From: Atherix ibis | Taxonomy: Eukaryota > Arthropoda > Insecta > Diptera > Athericidae | Direction of reading: 5' to 3' | NCBI GenBank assembly: GCA_958298945.1 | Contig: OY282610.1 | Location: forward strand, 34,355,667-34,419,666 | DNA length: 64,000 bases | Shown here: in pieces, positions 51,401-61,759 of the stretch | How positions within the stretch are numbered: position 1 is the stretch's first letter | Layout of the letters: the number at the start of each line of letters is the position of its first letter | Translations under genes and position numbers: made by a program | Notes under the pieces: generated by a model | Databases searched by the model: none | Told to the model about the DNA's origin: nothing | The model's input: the letters and a program-made list of their open reading frames with translations, nothing else

Positions 51401-54400
51401 CCGAAAGCGCAAAAAATCGTATGTAAAGCCCGGCCAACCAGCCAAATCAACGCCAAAGCCTAATATCCATGGCGCCAAGGTAATGCTCTGTATTTGATGG
51501 GATCAGAAGGGTGTGATCTATTATGAGCTATTGAAATTGGGCCAGACGATCACAGGGGACCTCTACCGAACACAATTAATCCGTTTGAAGCGAGCATTGG
51601 CCGAAAAACGCCCGGAATATGCGACCAGACACGAAGCCATAATTTTCCATCATGACAACGCTCGGCCTCATGTTGCAAGACCGGTTAAAAATTATTTAGA
51701 AAACAGTGGCTGAGAAGTTTTGCCTCACCCGCCTTATAGCCCCGTCCGACTACCATTTGTTTAGATCCATGCAAAACGCCCTCACCGGAATACGAGTACG
51801 CTTCACTTCAGAACAGGGCATCAAAAATTGATGCAATCTCGTACCAAAAAAACTTACGTTATTACTATAATATCAATATAAAGTCTTACCATTTAATATA
51901 CGTGTAAAGCGCGGTGTCTTTATTTTACCATAACTCTTACACAATATAAATATACGCACTTGATTTAAAAATAAATTAAATTAATAACAATAATAATAGT
52001 AAATTGAAACATATTTTTGAAAGTAATTAAAGAGAATACCATATATGATTTCCTTACTTTTGCAGAGTGTTTTGATATTTGGTCAGTTGTCAAGCAATGC
52101 TATTGTACCAGGTTCACGGGGCCATACGCATATTGACCTAATTGATGTGAAATGTGAAAGCAGCGCTGGAATGTTAGTGACAATTCAATTTGAGGAGGCA
52201 TTTAATGGAATTATTTACAGTCAGGGTTACTACAATGATCCGAAATGCAGGTAGATAAACAGGAAAATGAGAAAATAAATTGCTTTTTTTTTTTTTTTTT
52301 GCTTTACGAAAAGTGAATCTTATTTGCTTTCTTTCAAATATGGATAGATATGTGAGGGGTGGCAGTAATACACGTGAATTCACATTTAATGTACCTTTTG
52401 ATGGATGTGGTAGTAAGCCATCGTGTACAGTATGTGCCTCTGTAGATAATATCCTTGTCATTCAGGCTGATGAAGAAGTTCAGGTAAGAATTTAAAAATT
52501 TTTATAGAAAATTTGAAAAAATCATTTTAATAATATTCATATAGGAAATATGGGATACAGCTAGGAAGATATCATGTGCTCGAGATACCGAACAAGAGAA
52601 AACCATAATCTTCAAGCCATTTGTTGTTGAAATGCTTGAAGTTGTGTCGGTACCAACATCAAGTGGTGGCGTTGAATGTTGGATGGATATACAGCGAGGA
52701 GAATATCCCGGCATTTCGCCTATATCTGGTGTTATAAGAATAGGCGAAACCCTTTCCGTTCTTGTATATTTACGAGATCCAAAAAGTGAATACGATATTT
52801 TGGTACGAGATTGCTATGCATTTGATAATGAGGATTATAATGCAAAGACTACAAATAAACTTCAACTTTCTAACAAAGACGGCTGTTCAAGGTAAATATG
52901 CAAACTAACATTAGAATACAATAATTTTTATGATTATTTTAATATTTTTGCTCTTATTATAGAAAGCCAAAATTGTTTGGATCATGGCAGAGAACAACAA
53001 ATACAGGAAGTAGCGGTGCAACAATGATAATTCACAATAACTTAAGCGCATTTAAATTTCCTGATAAAATGCAAGTTTTCTTAAAATGCGATATTGAAAT
53101 TTGTAAAGGGAATTGTGATCAACCAATATGCGATGAAATATTGACCGAACGACCACCAATTGAAATAACTACAAATCCTCCACGATGTTATCCTGGATCT
53201 AGAGATCCAGCATGTATACAAACAACGATAGCTCCAACAACATATCATCCAACAATAACACCACGTCCAAACTGTTACACTGGATCCAGAGATCCCCGAT
53301 GCCCACAAACGACACCTACAAAACCAGACATAAATTGCTATCCAGGTTCAACTAACCCAAGATGTCCAAAAGTAACACCTACTGCGGAGCCATTTAAATG
53401 TTATCCAGGATCAAGTGATCCACGTTGTCCAAGAGTAACACCGACAGCTGAACCATTTAAATGTTATCCTGGCTCAAACGATCCACGTTGTCCAAAAGTA
53501 ACGCCGACAGGTGAACCACTTAAATGTTATCCTGGCTCAAACGATCCAAGATGTCCAAAAGTAACACCTACTGCGGAGCCATTTAAATGTTATCCCGGCT
53601 CAAGTGATCCACGTTGTCCAAGAGTGACACCGACAGCTGAACCATTTAAATGTTATCCTGGCTCAAACGATCCAAGATGTCCAAAAGTAACGCCGACAGG
53701 TGAACCACTTAAATGTTATCCTGGCTCAAACGATCCAAGATGTCCAAAGGTAACACCGACAGCTGAACCATTTAAATGTTATCCTGGCTCAAACGATCCA
53801 AGATGTCCAAAAGTAACGCCGACAGGTGAACCACTTAAATGTTATCCTGGCTCAAACGATCCAAGATGTCCAAAAGTAACACCGACAGCTGAACCACTTA
53901 AATGTTATCCTGGCTCAAACGATCCAAGATGTCCAAAAGTAACGCCGACAGGTGAACCACTTAAATGTTATCCTGGCTCAAATGATCCAAGATGTCCAAA
54001 AGTAACACCTACTGCGGAACCATTTAAATGTTATCCTGGCTCAAACGATCCAAGATGTCCAAAAGTAACGCCGACAGGTGAACCATTTAAATGTTATCCT
54101 GGCTCAAACGATCCAAGATGTCCAAAAGTAACACCGACAGCTGAACCATTTAAATGTTATCCTGGCTCAAACGATCCACGTTGTCCAAAAGTAACGCCGA
54201 CAGGTGAACCACTTAAATGTTATCCTGGCTCAAACGATCCAAGATGTCCAAAAGTAACACCGACAGCTGAACCATTTAAATGTTATCCTGGCTCAAACGA
54301 TCCACGTTGTCCAAAAGTAACGCCGACAGGTGAACCACTTAAATGTTATCCTGGCTCAAACGATCCAAGATGTCCAAAAGTAACACCGACAGCTGAACCA

Positions 54401-57400
54401 CTTAAATGTTATCCTGGCTCAAACGATCCAAGATGTCCAAAAGTAACGCCGACAGGTGAACCACTTAAATGTTATCCTGGCTCAAATGATCCAAGATGTC
54501 CAAAAGTAACACCTACTGCGGAACCATTTAAATGTTATCCTGGCTCAAACGATCCAAGATGTCCAAAAGTAACACCTACTGCGGAACCATTTAAATGTTA
54601 CCCAGGATCAAATGATCCACGTTGTCCAAAAGTAACGCCGACAGGTGAACCGTTTAAATGTTATCCAGGTTCAAAAGATCCAAAATGCAAAAAACTCCCT
54701 CCAACACGACAACCAGCAACATATTTACCTCCAGACCCATCCCCAAAATGTTATCCAGGATCCACTGATCCAAATTGTCCGAAAATAACAACGACACTAA
54801 CACCACCCAACTGTTATCAAGGATCAACCGATCCAAGATGTCCGAAAGTGACAACACCGAAACCACTCAATTGTTTTCCAGGTTCGAGCGATCCAAGGTG
54901 TCCGAAAGTGACAACACCCAAACCATTAAACTGTTATCCAGGATCCACTGATCCAAGATGTCCTAAAATAACAACCACAGCTGCACCACCCAACTGTTAT
55001 CCAGGATCCACCGACCCAAGATGTCCGGAAGTGACAACACCGAAACCACTTAATTGTTACCCAGGTTCAACCGATCCAAGATGTCCGAAAGTGACAACAC
55101 CCAAACCACTCAACTGCTATCCAGGTTCGAGCGATCCAAGATGTCCGCAAGTGACAACACCGAAACCACTGAATTGTTATCCAGGTTCGACCGATCCAAG
55201 GTGTCCGAAAGTGACAACACCTGAGCCACTCAACTGTTATCCAGGCTCCACTGATCGGAGATGTCCAAAAGTAACAACACCAAAACCACTAAATTGTTAT
55301 CCAGGTTCGACCGATTCAAGGTGTCCAAAAGTGACAACACCTAAACCACTCAATTGTTATCCAGGTTCGACCGATCCAAGGTGTCCGAAAGTGACAACAC
55401 CGAAACCACTCAATTGTTATCCAGGTTCGAGCGATCCAAGGTGTCCAAAAGTGACAACACCTAAACCACTTAATTGTTACCCAGGTTCGACCGATCCAAG
55501 ATGTCCGAAAGTGACAACACCTGAGCCACTCAACTGTTATCCAGGATCAACTGATCCAAGGTGTCCGAAAGTGACAACACCTGAGCCACTAAACTGTTAT
55601 CCAGGCGCCACTGATCAGAGATGTCCGAAAGTCACCACAACAACAACACCACTTCAATGTTATCCAGGGTCACGGGATCCAAAATGCGCTCAAAAACCTA
55701 CAACAACGAGGCAACCAGCAACATACTTACCTCCGGATCCATCTCCAAAATGTTATCCCGGATCCACTGATCCAAATTGTCCGAAGATAACAACGACACC
55801 TACACCACCCAACTGTTATCCAGGATCAACCGATCCAAGATGTCCGAAAGTGACAACACCGAAACCACTCAATTGTTATCAAGGTTCGAGTGATCCAAGG
55901 TGTCCGAAAGTGACAACACCCAAACCATTAAACTGTTATCCAGGATCCACTGATCCAAGATGTCCTAAAATAACAACCACAGCTGCACCACCCAACTGTT
56001 ATCCAGGATCCACCGACCCAAGATGTCCGGAAGTGACAACACCGAAACCACTTAATTGTTACCCAGGTTCAACCGATCCAAGATGTCCGAAAGTGACAAC
56101 ACCCAAACCACTCAACTGCTATCCAGGTTCGAGCGATCCAAGATGTCCGCAAGTGACAACACCGAAACCACTGAATTGTTATCCAGGTTCGACCGATCCA
56201 AGGTGTCCGAAAGTGACAACACCTGAGCCACTCAACTGTTATCCAGGCTCCACTGATCGGAGATGTCCAAAAGTAACAACACCAAAACCACTAAATTGTT
56301 ATCCAGGTTCGACCGATTCAAGGTGTCCAAAAGTGACAACACCTAAACCACTCAATTGTTATCCAGGTTCGACCGATCCAAGGTGTCCGAAAGTGACAAC
56401 ACCGAAACCACTCAATTGTTATCCAGGTTCGAGCGATCCAAGGTGTCCGAAAGTGACAACACCTAAACCACTTAATTGTTACCCAGGTTCGACCGATCCA
56501 AGATGTCCGAAAGTGACAACACCTGAGCCACTCAACTGTTATCCAGGCGCCACTGATCGGAGATGTCCGAAAGTCACCACAACAACAACACCACTTCAGT
56601 GTTATCCAGGGTCACGGGATCCAAAATGCGCTCAAAAACCTACAACAACGAGGCAACCAGCAACATACTTACCTCCGGATCCATCTCCAAAATGTTATCC
56701 CGGATCCACTGATCCAAATTGTCCGAAGATAACAACGACACCAACACCACCCAACTGTTATCCAGGATCAACCGATCCACGGTGTCCAAAAGTAACAACA
56801 CCTAAACCACTAAATTGTTATCCAGGTTCGACCGATCCAAGGTGTCCGAAAGTGACAACACCGAAACCACTCAATTGTTATCCAGGTTCGAGTGATCCAA
56901 GGTGTCCGAAAGTGACAACACCCAAACCATTAAACTGTTATCCAGGATCCACTGATCCAAGATGTCCTAAAATAACAACCACAGCTGCACCACCCAACTG
57001 TTATCCAGGATCCACCGACCCAAGATGTCCGGAAGTGACAACACCGAAACCACTTAATTGTTACCCAGGTTCAACCGATCCAAGATGTCCGAAAGTGACA
57101 ACACCGAAACCACTCAACTGTTATCCAGGTTCGAGCGATCCAAGATGTCCGAAAGTGACAACACCAAAACCACTAAATTGTTATCTAGGTTCGACCGATC
57201 CAAGATGTCCGAAAGTGACAACACCGAAACCACTCAATTGTTATCCAGGTTCGAGTGATCCAAGGTGTCCGAAAGTGACAACACCCAAACCATTGAACTG
57301 TTATCCAGGATCCACTGATCCAAGATGTCCTAAAATAACAACCACAGCTGCACCACCCAACTGTTATCCAGGATCAAGTGACCCAAGATGTCCGAACGTG

Positions 57401-60400
57401 ACGACACCAGAACCACTAAACTGTTATCAAGGATCAAGCGACCCAAGATGTCCAAAAGTGACAACACCAAAACCACTCAATTGTTATCCTGGATCAACCG
57501 ATCCAAGATGTCCGAAAGTGACAACACCCAAACCATTGAACTGTTATCCAGGATCAAGCGATCCAAGATGTCCGAAAGTGACAACACCAAAACCACTAAA
57601 TTGTTATCTAGGTTCGACCGATCCAAGATGTCCGAAAGTGACAACACCGAAACCACTCAATTGTTATCCAGGTTCGAGTGATCCAAGGTGTCCGAAAGTG
57701 ACAACACCCAAACCATTGAACTGTTATCCAGGATCCACTGATCCAAGATGTCCTAAAATAACAACCACAGCTGCACCACCCAACTGTTATCCAGGATCCA
57801 CCGACCCAAGATGTCCGGAAGTGACAACACCGAAACCACTTAATTGTTACCCAGGTTCAACCGATCCAAGATGTCCGAAAGTGACAACACCGAAACCACT
57901 CAATTGTTATCCAGGTTCGAGTGATCCAAGGTGTCCGAAAGTGACAACACCCAAACCATTGAACTGTTATCCAGGATCCACTGATCCAAGATGTCCTAAA
58001 ATAACAACTACAGCTGCACCACCCAACTGTTATCCAGGATCATCCGATCCAAGATGTCCGATAGTAACGACACCTGCTCCACTCAACTGTTATCCAGGAT
58101 CAAGCGACCCAAGATGTCCGAAAGTGACGACACCAGAACCACTAAACTGTTATCCAGGATCAAGCGACCCAAGATGTCCAAAAGTAACAACACCGAAACC
58201 ACTCAATTGTTATCCAGGATCGACCGATCCAAGGTGTCCGAAAGTGACAACACCGAAACCACTCAATTGTTATCCAGGTTCGACCGATCCAAGATGTCCG
58301 AAAGTAACAACAACACCACCACTTCAGTGTTATCCAGGGTCACGAGATCCAAAATGTGCTCAAAAACCAACAACAACGAGGCAACCAGCAACATACTTAC
58401 CTCCAGATCCATCTCCAAAATGTTATCCAGGATCCACTGATCCAAATTGTCCGAAGATAACAACGACACCAGCACCACCCAAATGTTATCCAGGATCAAC
58501 CGATCCTAGGTGCCCGAAAATAACGACACCCAAACCATTAAACTGTTATCCAGGATCTACTGATGCGAGATGTCCGAAGATAACAACCACGCCTGAACCG
58601 CTTAACTGTTATCCAGGAGCAACTGATCCAAGATGTCCGACAGTGACAACCCCGAAACCACTCAATTGTTATCCAGGTTCGACCGATCCAAGATGTCCGA
58701 AAGTGACAACACCAAAACCACTTAATTGTTATCCAGGTTCGACCGATCCAAGGTGTCCGAAAGTGACAACACCGAAACCACTCAATTGTTATCCAGGTTC
58801 GTCCGATCCAAGATGTCCGAAAGTGACAACACCAGAACCACTCAATTGTTATTCAGGTTCGACCGATCCAAGGTGTCCGAAAGTGACAACACCGAAACCA
58901 CTCAATTGTTATCCAGGATCGACCGATCCAAGGTGTCCGAAAGTGACAACACCGAAACCACTCAATTGTTATCCAGGTTCGACCGATCCAAGATGTCCGA
59001 AAGTGACAACACCAGAACCACTCAATTGTTATCCAGGTTCGACCAATCCAAGGTGTCCGAAAGTGACGACACCAGAACCACTCAATTGTTATCCAGGTTC
59101 GACCGATCCAAGATGTCCGAAAGTGACAACACCGAAACCACTCAATTGTTATCCAGGTTCGACCGATCCAAGGTGTCCGAAAGTGACGACACCAGAACCA
59201 CTCAATTGTTATCCAGGTTCGACCAATCCAAGGTGTCCGAAAGTGACAACACCGAAACCACTCAATTGTTATCCAGGTTCGACCGATTCAAGGTGTCCGA
59301 AAGTGACAACACCGAAACCACTCAATTGTTATCCAGGTTCAACCGATCCAAGGTGTCCGAAAGTGACAACACCTAAACCACTTAATTGTTATCCAGGATC
59401 AACCGATCCGAAATGTCCAAAAGTAACCACAACACCCACACCACTTCAGTGTTATCCAGGGTCACGGGATCCAAAATGCGCTCAAAAACCTACAACAACG
59501 AGGCAACCAGCAACATACTTACCTCCAGACCCTTCTCCAAAATGTTATCCCGGATCCACTGATCCAAATTGTCCGAAGATAACAACGACACCAACACCAC
59601 CCAACTGTTATCCAGGATCCACTGATCCAAGATGTCCAAAAATAACAACCACAGCTGCACCACCCAACTGTTATCCAGGATCAAGCGACCCAAGATGTCC
59701 GGAAGTGACGACACCAGAACCACTTAATTGTTATCCAGGATCAAGCGACCCAAGATGTCCAAAAGTGACAACACCGAAACCACCCAATTGTTATCCAGGA
59801 TCATCCGATCCAAGATGTCCGAAAGTAACGACACCTGCTCCACTCAACTGTTATCCAGGATCAAGCGACCCAAGATGTCCTAAAGTGACAACACCCAAAC
59901 CATTGAACTGTTATCCAGGATCCACTGATCCAAGATGTCCTAAAATAACAACTACAGCAGCACCGCCCAACTGTTATCCAGGATCATCCGATCCAAGATG
60001 TCCGAAAATAACGACACCTGCTCCACTCAACTGTTATCCAGGATCAAGCGACCCAAGATGTCCGAAAGTGACGACGCCAGAACCACTAAACTGTTATCCA
60101 GGATCAAGCGACCCAAGATGTCCAAAAGTAACAACACCGAAACCACTCAACTGTTATCCAGGATCAACTGATCCAAGGTGTCCGAAAGTGACAACACCCA
60201 AACCATTGAACTGTTATCCAGGATCCACTGATCCAAGATGTCCTAAAATAACAACTACAGCTGCACCACCCAACTGTTATCCAGGATCATCCGATCCAAG
60301 ATGTCCGAAAGTAACGACACCTGCTCCACTCAACTGTTATCCAGGATCAAGCGACCCAAGATGTCCGAAAGTGACGACGCCAGGACCACTAAACTGTTAT

Positions 60401-61123
60401 CCAGGATCAAGCGACCCAAGATGTCCAAAAGTAACAACACCGAAACCACTCAACTGTTATCCAGGATCAACTGATCCAAGGTGTCCGAAAGTGACAACAC
60501 CCAAACCATTGAACTGTTATCCAGGATCCACTGATCCAAGATGTCCTAAAATAACAACTACAGCTGCACCACCCAACTGTTATCCAGGATCATCCGATCC
60601 AAGATGTCCGAAAGTAACGACACCTGCTCCACTCAACTGTTATCCAGGATCAAGCGACCCAAGATGTCCAAAAGTAACAACACCGAAACCAGTCAATTGT
60701 TATCCAGGATCTAATGATCCTCGGTGCCCGAAACAGCCAATTACTAAAAATCCAAACTGTTATATCGGCTCAACGGCACCTGGATGTCCTCCATCCATCA
60801 CAACGCCTTCATATTGTTATCCTGGCTCAGTTGATCCCCGTTGTCCGCAGCCACCTACGCCATTAAGTACTCGACCACCAGCCACATATTTACCTCCACT
60901 TGGTGAACCCCCTAAAGAGAGAAGCCCACGGGAATCCAAGCATGACCTTCTCGATGAAATCAACGAATTAGCAATATCTGACAACAACGTATTTGAAGTT
61001 GATGAAGAGCAATCCCCAGAAAGAAATGGAAGATTTAAACGGCAAGCAGAATTTTTACCGGAGCAAAAAGAAATAATATCAATAACACTTAATTTTAAAG
61101 GCTATGAATTCAAATCTCTTTAA
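39455..61123 (+). CDS. Giant secreted ZP-domain protein with about 120 CX8C repeats (five coding exons)
   Basis: The gene model joins 39455-39499, 52066-52250, 52348-52483, 52545-52891 and 52963-61123 into 8874 bases, a clean frame of 2957 codons plus TAA. All introns are GT-AG. Residues 1-27 form a signal peptide (MVAKIWSMLALLTLQ joined to SVLIFGQLSSNA). Residues about 45-300 are a ZP module. They include Cys 45, 76, 97, 103, 106 and 133, the segment YYNDPKC-RYVRGG, the hallmark EIWDTARKISC, and in the ZP-C half VECWMDI, VYLRDP, VRDCYAFD, DGC and VFLKCDIEICKGNCDQPIC. Residues 313 to about 2875 are tandem units of the type CYPGS-x-DPRCPKVTTPKPLN. The tail is acidic and has RFKR|QAE (61031-61042), a furin-type site, but no membrane segment follows. 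ZP proteins polymerise in apical extracellular matrices and cuticle; the Cys/Thr/Pro repeats suggest an extensible, probably O-glycosylated filament. ZP identity is firm; the tissue and exact role are inferred. Confidence 0.85.
41777..42422. mobile_element. 646-bp mariner-type deletion derivative with inverted ends
   Basis: The ends CGAGGTGTGACAGAAAAATT (41777) and, read inward from 42422 on the minus strand, CCAGGTGTGGCGGAAATCTT are imperfect inverted repeats, each flanked by TA. Near the left end the minus strand still encodes YFEEDNMEKK-like residues, the usual C-terminus of one mariner-type transposase group. The interior is otherwise non-coding and too short for a transposase. It is an internally deleted, non-autonomous copy. 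Confidence 0.65.
43732..43766. repeat. Tandem heptamer CAATCGT, five units
   Basis: CAATCGT, CAATTGT, CAATCGT, CAATCGC and CAATCGT follow each other without gaps. The array sits in a less AT-rich island within the long intron. Confidence 0.85.
45538..45545. promoter_or_regulatory. Possible Grainyhead site
   Basis: AACCGGTT is a perfect palindromic match to the Grainyhead consensus. Grainyhead is a conserved activator of epidermal and cuticle genes, which would suit an intron of a ZP matrix gene. A single 8-mer is weak evidence. Confidence 0.25.
46387..46418. repeat. Possible lone relic of the 160-bp satellite monomer
   Basis: ATATCGTGTGAGA here is identical to part of the satellite monomer, and GCCTCA follows at the same distance; about 24 of 32 bases agree. 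A second ATATCGTG lies about 65 bases further on, at 46452. Confidence 0.35.
47588..47840 (+). promoter_or_regulatory. Candidate alternative promoter and first exon in the ZP intron
   Basis: A sharply less AT-rich island has insect initiator matches TCAGTC (47612-47617) and TCAGTA (47649-47654), with AGACAA at 47639 near the DPE position. No TATA box is seen. About 170 bases downstream an ATG at 47784 opens a short frame MKTVLANILSVIICLICIIC, a strongly hydrophobic leader that stops soon after. A weak phase-0 donor (TCC|GTGATA) inside it would join in frame to the ZP exon at 52066 and give another signal peptide. This is speculative. Confidence 0.3.
49450..50641 (-). mobile_element. Mariner element with both ends, transposase broken
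   Basis: The left end is TTGGGTTGTTTG at 49450; the right end reads inward as TTGGGTTATTTGGAAAGTAA from 50641. Both are flanked by TA. On the minus strand the transposase reads from an N-terminal part near 50350 (NKPRSGRPVEADENTIKPL) into the open piece 49990-50277: MDANRRITTRKIGERLNLSN, then LDILVPHLLTEKN, LLLKRQENDPFLKR and the catalytic ITGDEKWVVYNN. It shifts frame near 50000 and continues with FIKKRLYYLFGG and KYTIISSTN. The second catalytic region is eroded. It is the same family as the 30.2-kb fragment. Confidence 0.88.
50801..51955 (+). mobile_element. Mariner element of a second family, multiple stops
   Basis: It starts at TTGGGTGTATAACTTAAAAA (50801). A degraded right end (AACTCTTACACAATA) is seen near 51955. 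The transposase reads MSNFVPKKSHLREAY (50972), then STCERWFVRFRSGDFDTEDK, RPGQPKKFED, an in-frame stop, QEEIAKSLGVT, another stop, ILKRLKAAGFIQKQ, LKPRDVERRFCMSEMLLERQ and the first Asp in ITGDEKWIHYDN. It goes on through MLCI, a stop where a Trp is usual, DQKGVIYYELLKLGQTITGD, the second Asp in HHDNARPH, another stop, and a frameshift just before SDYHLFRSM. About 20 residues of the N-terminal helix-turn-helix are missing. Its right end lies close to the acceptor of ZP exon 2. Confidence 0.88.
52066..52250 (+). CDS. ZP gene, coding exon 2
   Basis: The exon lies between TTTTGCAG and GCAG|GTAGAT. It encodes the second half of the signal peptide and the start of the ZP-N subdomain (VKCESSAGMLVTIQF, YYNDPKC). 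It enters in phase 0 and leaves after two bases of an Arg codon. Confidence 0.88.
52348..52483 (+). CDS. ZP gene, coding exon 3
   Basis: The exon is 136 bases between ATGGATAG and GTTCAG|GTAAGA, after a 97-base intron. It completes the Arg codon and encodes YVRGGSNTREFTFNVPFDGC, then GSKPSC, TVC and the strand NILVIQADEEVQ typical of ZP-N. It leaves in phase 0. Confidence 0.9.
52545..52891 (+). CDS. ZP gene, coding exon 4
   Basis: The exon follows a 61-base intron ending CATATAG. It begins EIWDTARKISCARD, the conserved end of ZP-N. It then carries the linker and most of ZP-C (SGGVECWMDIQRG, IGETLSVLVYLRDPKSEYDI, VRDCYAFDNED, SNKDGCS). It ends two bases into an Arg codon at CAAG|GTAAAT. Confidence 0.92.
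52963..61123 (+). CDS. ZP gene, terminal 8.2-kb coding exon with the repeat domain
   Basis: It starts after TTATTATAG with RKPKLFGSWQRTT, finishes the ZP-C subdomain (MQVFLKCDIEICKGNCDQPI), then runs without a single stop through the whole repeat array to TAA at 61121-61123. The final unit is followed by STRPPATYLPP, an acidic stretch (LLDEINELAISDNNVFEVDE), RFKR at 61031-61042 and a 29-residue end. Smaller frames on the other strand and in other frames across this exon are mirror images of the repeats. Confidence 0.95.
53186..60890 (+). repeat. Coding tandem repeats, 60- and 63-bp units in six blocks
   Basis: Block A (53186-54748) has about 24 units, mostly 63 bp (CYPGSNDPRCPKVTPT-A/G-EPFK), in which TAEP and TGEP forms largely alternate. 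Blocks B1 54749-55749, B2 55750-56692, B3 56693-58420, B4 58421-59542 and B5 59543 to about 60890 use mainly 60-bp units (VTTPKPLN), with 63-bp ITTTAAPPN variants. Five of the block joints carry TRQPATYLPPDPSPK and the array ends with RPPATYLPP. Each later block opens with CYPGSTDPNCPKITTT. I count roughly 120 units. Confidence 0.95.
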
Positions 61124-61423
61124 ACAAAAAAAATCGTTTTAAGTTGCCTTAAATATTATATAATAATATTATATGATTAATTATCATATAGTTTTCTTAT
61201 TTTCAAAATTATATGCGTGACTAAAAATTCGAGAAAAACAATTTCTAAAGGAAATGAGTTTTTTCGATGTATTTACAACGCAGTATTAAGCCATGCAACA
61301 ACTTGCTTTGTATTTCATATAACAGTAAGAAATTTTTATACGAAATCCTTTTTCATTAATGAAAAGTTTGTCAATTTTTTACACAGTAATTGTAGAACAA
61401 TTTTATGCAATACTTATTTTGTA

Positions 61424-61429
61424 AATAAA
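61424..61429 (+). terminator. Likely polyadenylation signal of the ZP gene
   Basis: AATAAA lies 301 bases after the stop codon in an AT-rich 3' UTR. I see no earlier canonical copy between the stop and here. Confidence 0.5.
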
Positions 61430-61759
61430 AATTAAATAATTATACTTGGAGCGTTTCAATTTGAGCATTTCACTAATATTTCTTCACTAATTTTCGCCTA
61501 TTCCTTTTTAAATACATTTTCACCTATTAGAACATAGGATCTCACCGCAAATATTTTAGTTTTTCTCCAACAGAGACTAACGCCAGCTAGATTATGTACA
61601 GGAATTAAAAGAATATTTAACTCAAATAATTTAATTATTTTTACTAAATTTAACCAACGCCATTCCTCAGTTTTTGTGTTCAAAGCTTTTACGCATTTCA
61701 ACTGCCCAGAATACGAAACCACGAATAAGTACATATAATAAAACTACATTATCTGTGAC

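Larger units (their letters stand above)
39500..52065. other. 12.6-kb intron of the ZP gene
   Basis: It runs from GTTAGT at 39500 to TTTTGCAG at 52065 and splits the signal peptide between codons 15 and 16. It contains three mariner-type relics, the last ending close to the acceptor, and several less AT-rich islands (43.4-43.8 and 47.58-47.83 kb) that may be regulatory. Otherwise it is A/T-run-rich DNA with no other gene that I recognise. The open frame 43381-43632 (+) lies in one of these islands and has no known domain. Confidence 0.6.

Noticed and set aside
53081..59723. Frames on the other strand and in other plus frames across the repeat exon (e.g. 57058-57258, 58726-59376, 59490-59723)
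   Set aside because: They are shadows of the stop-free repeats in the true frame and carry no independent signal.
61217..61435. 72-codon frame after the ZP stop codon
   Set aside because: Lies in the AT-rich 3' UTR and runs into the polyadenylation signal; no domain.
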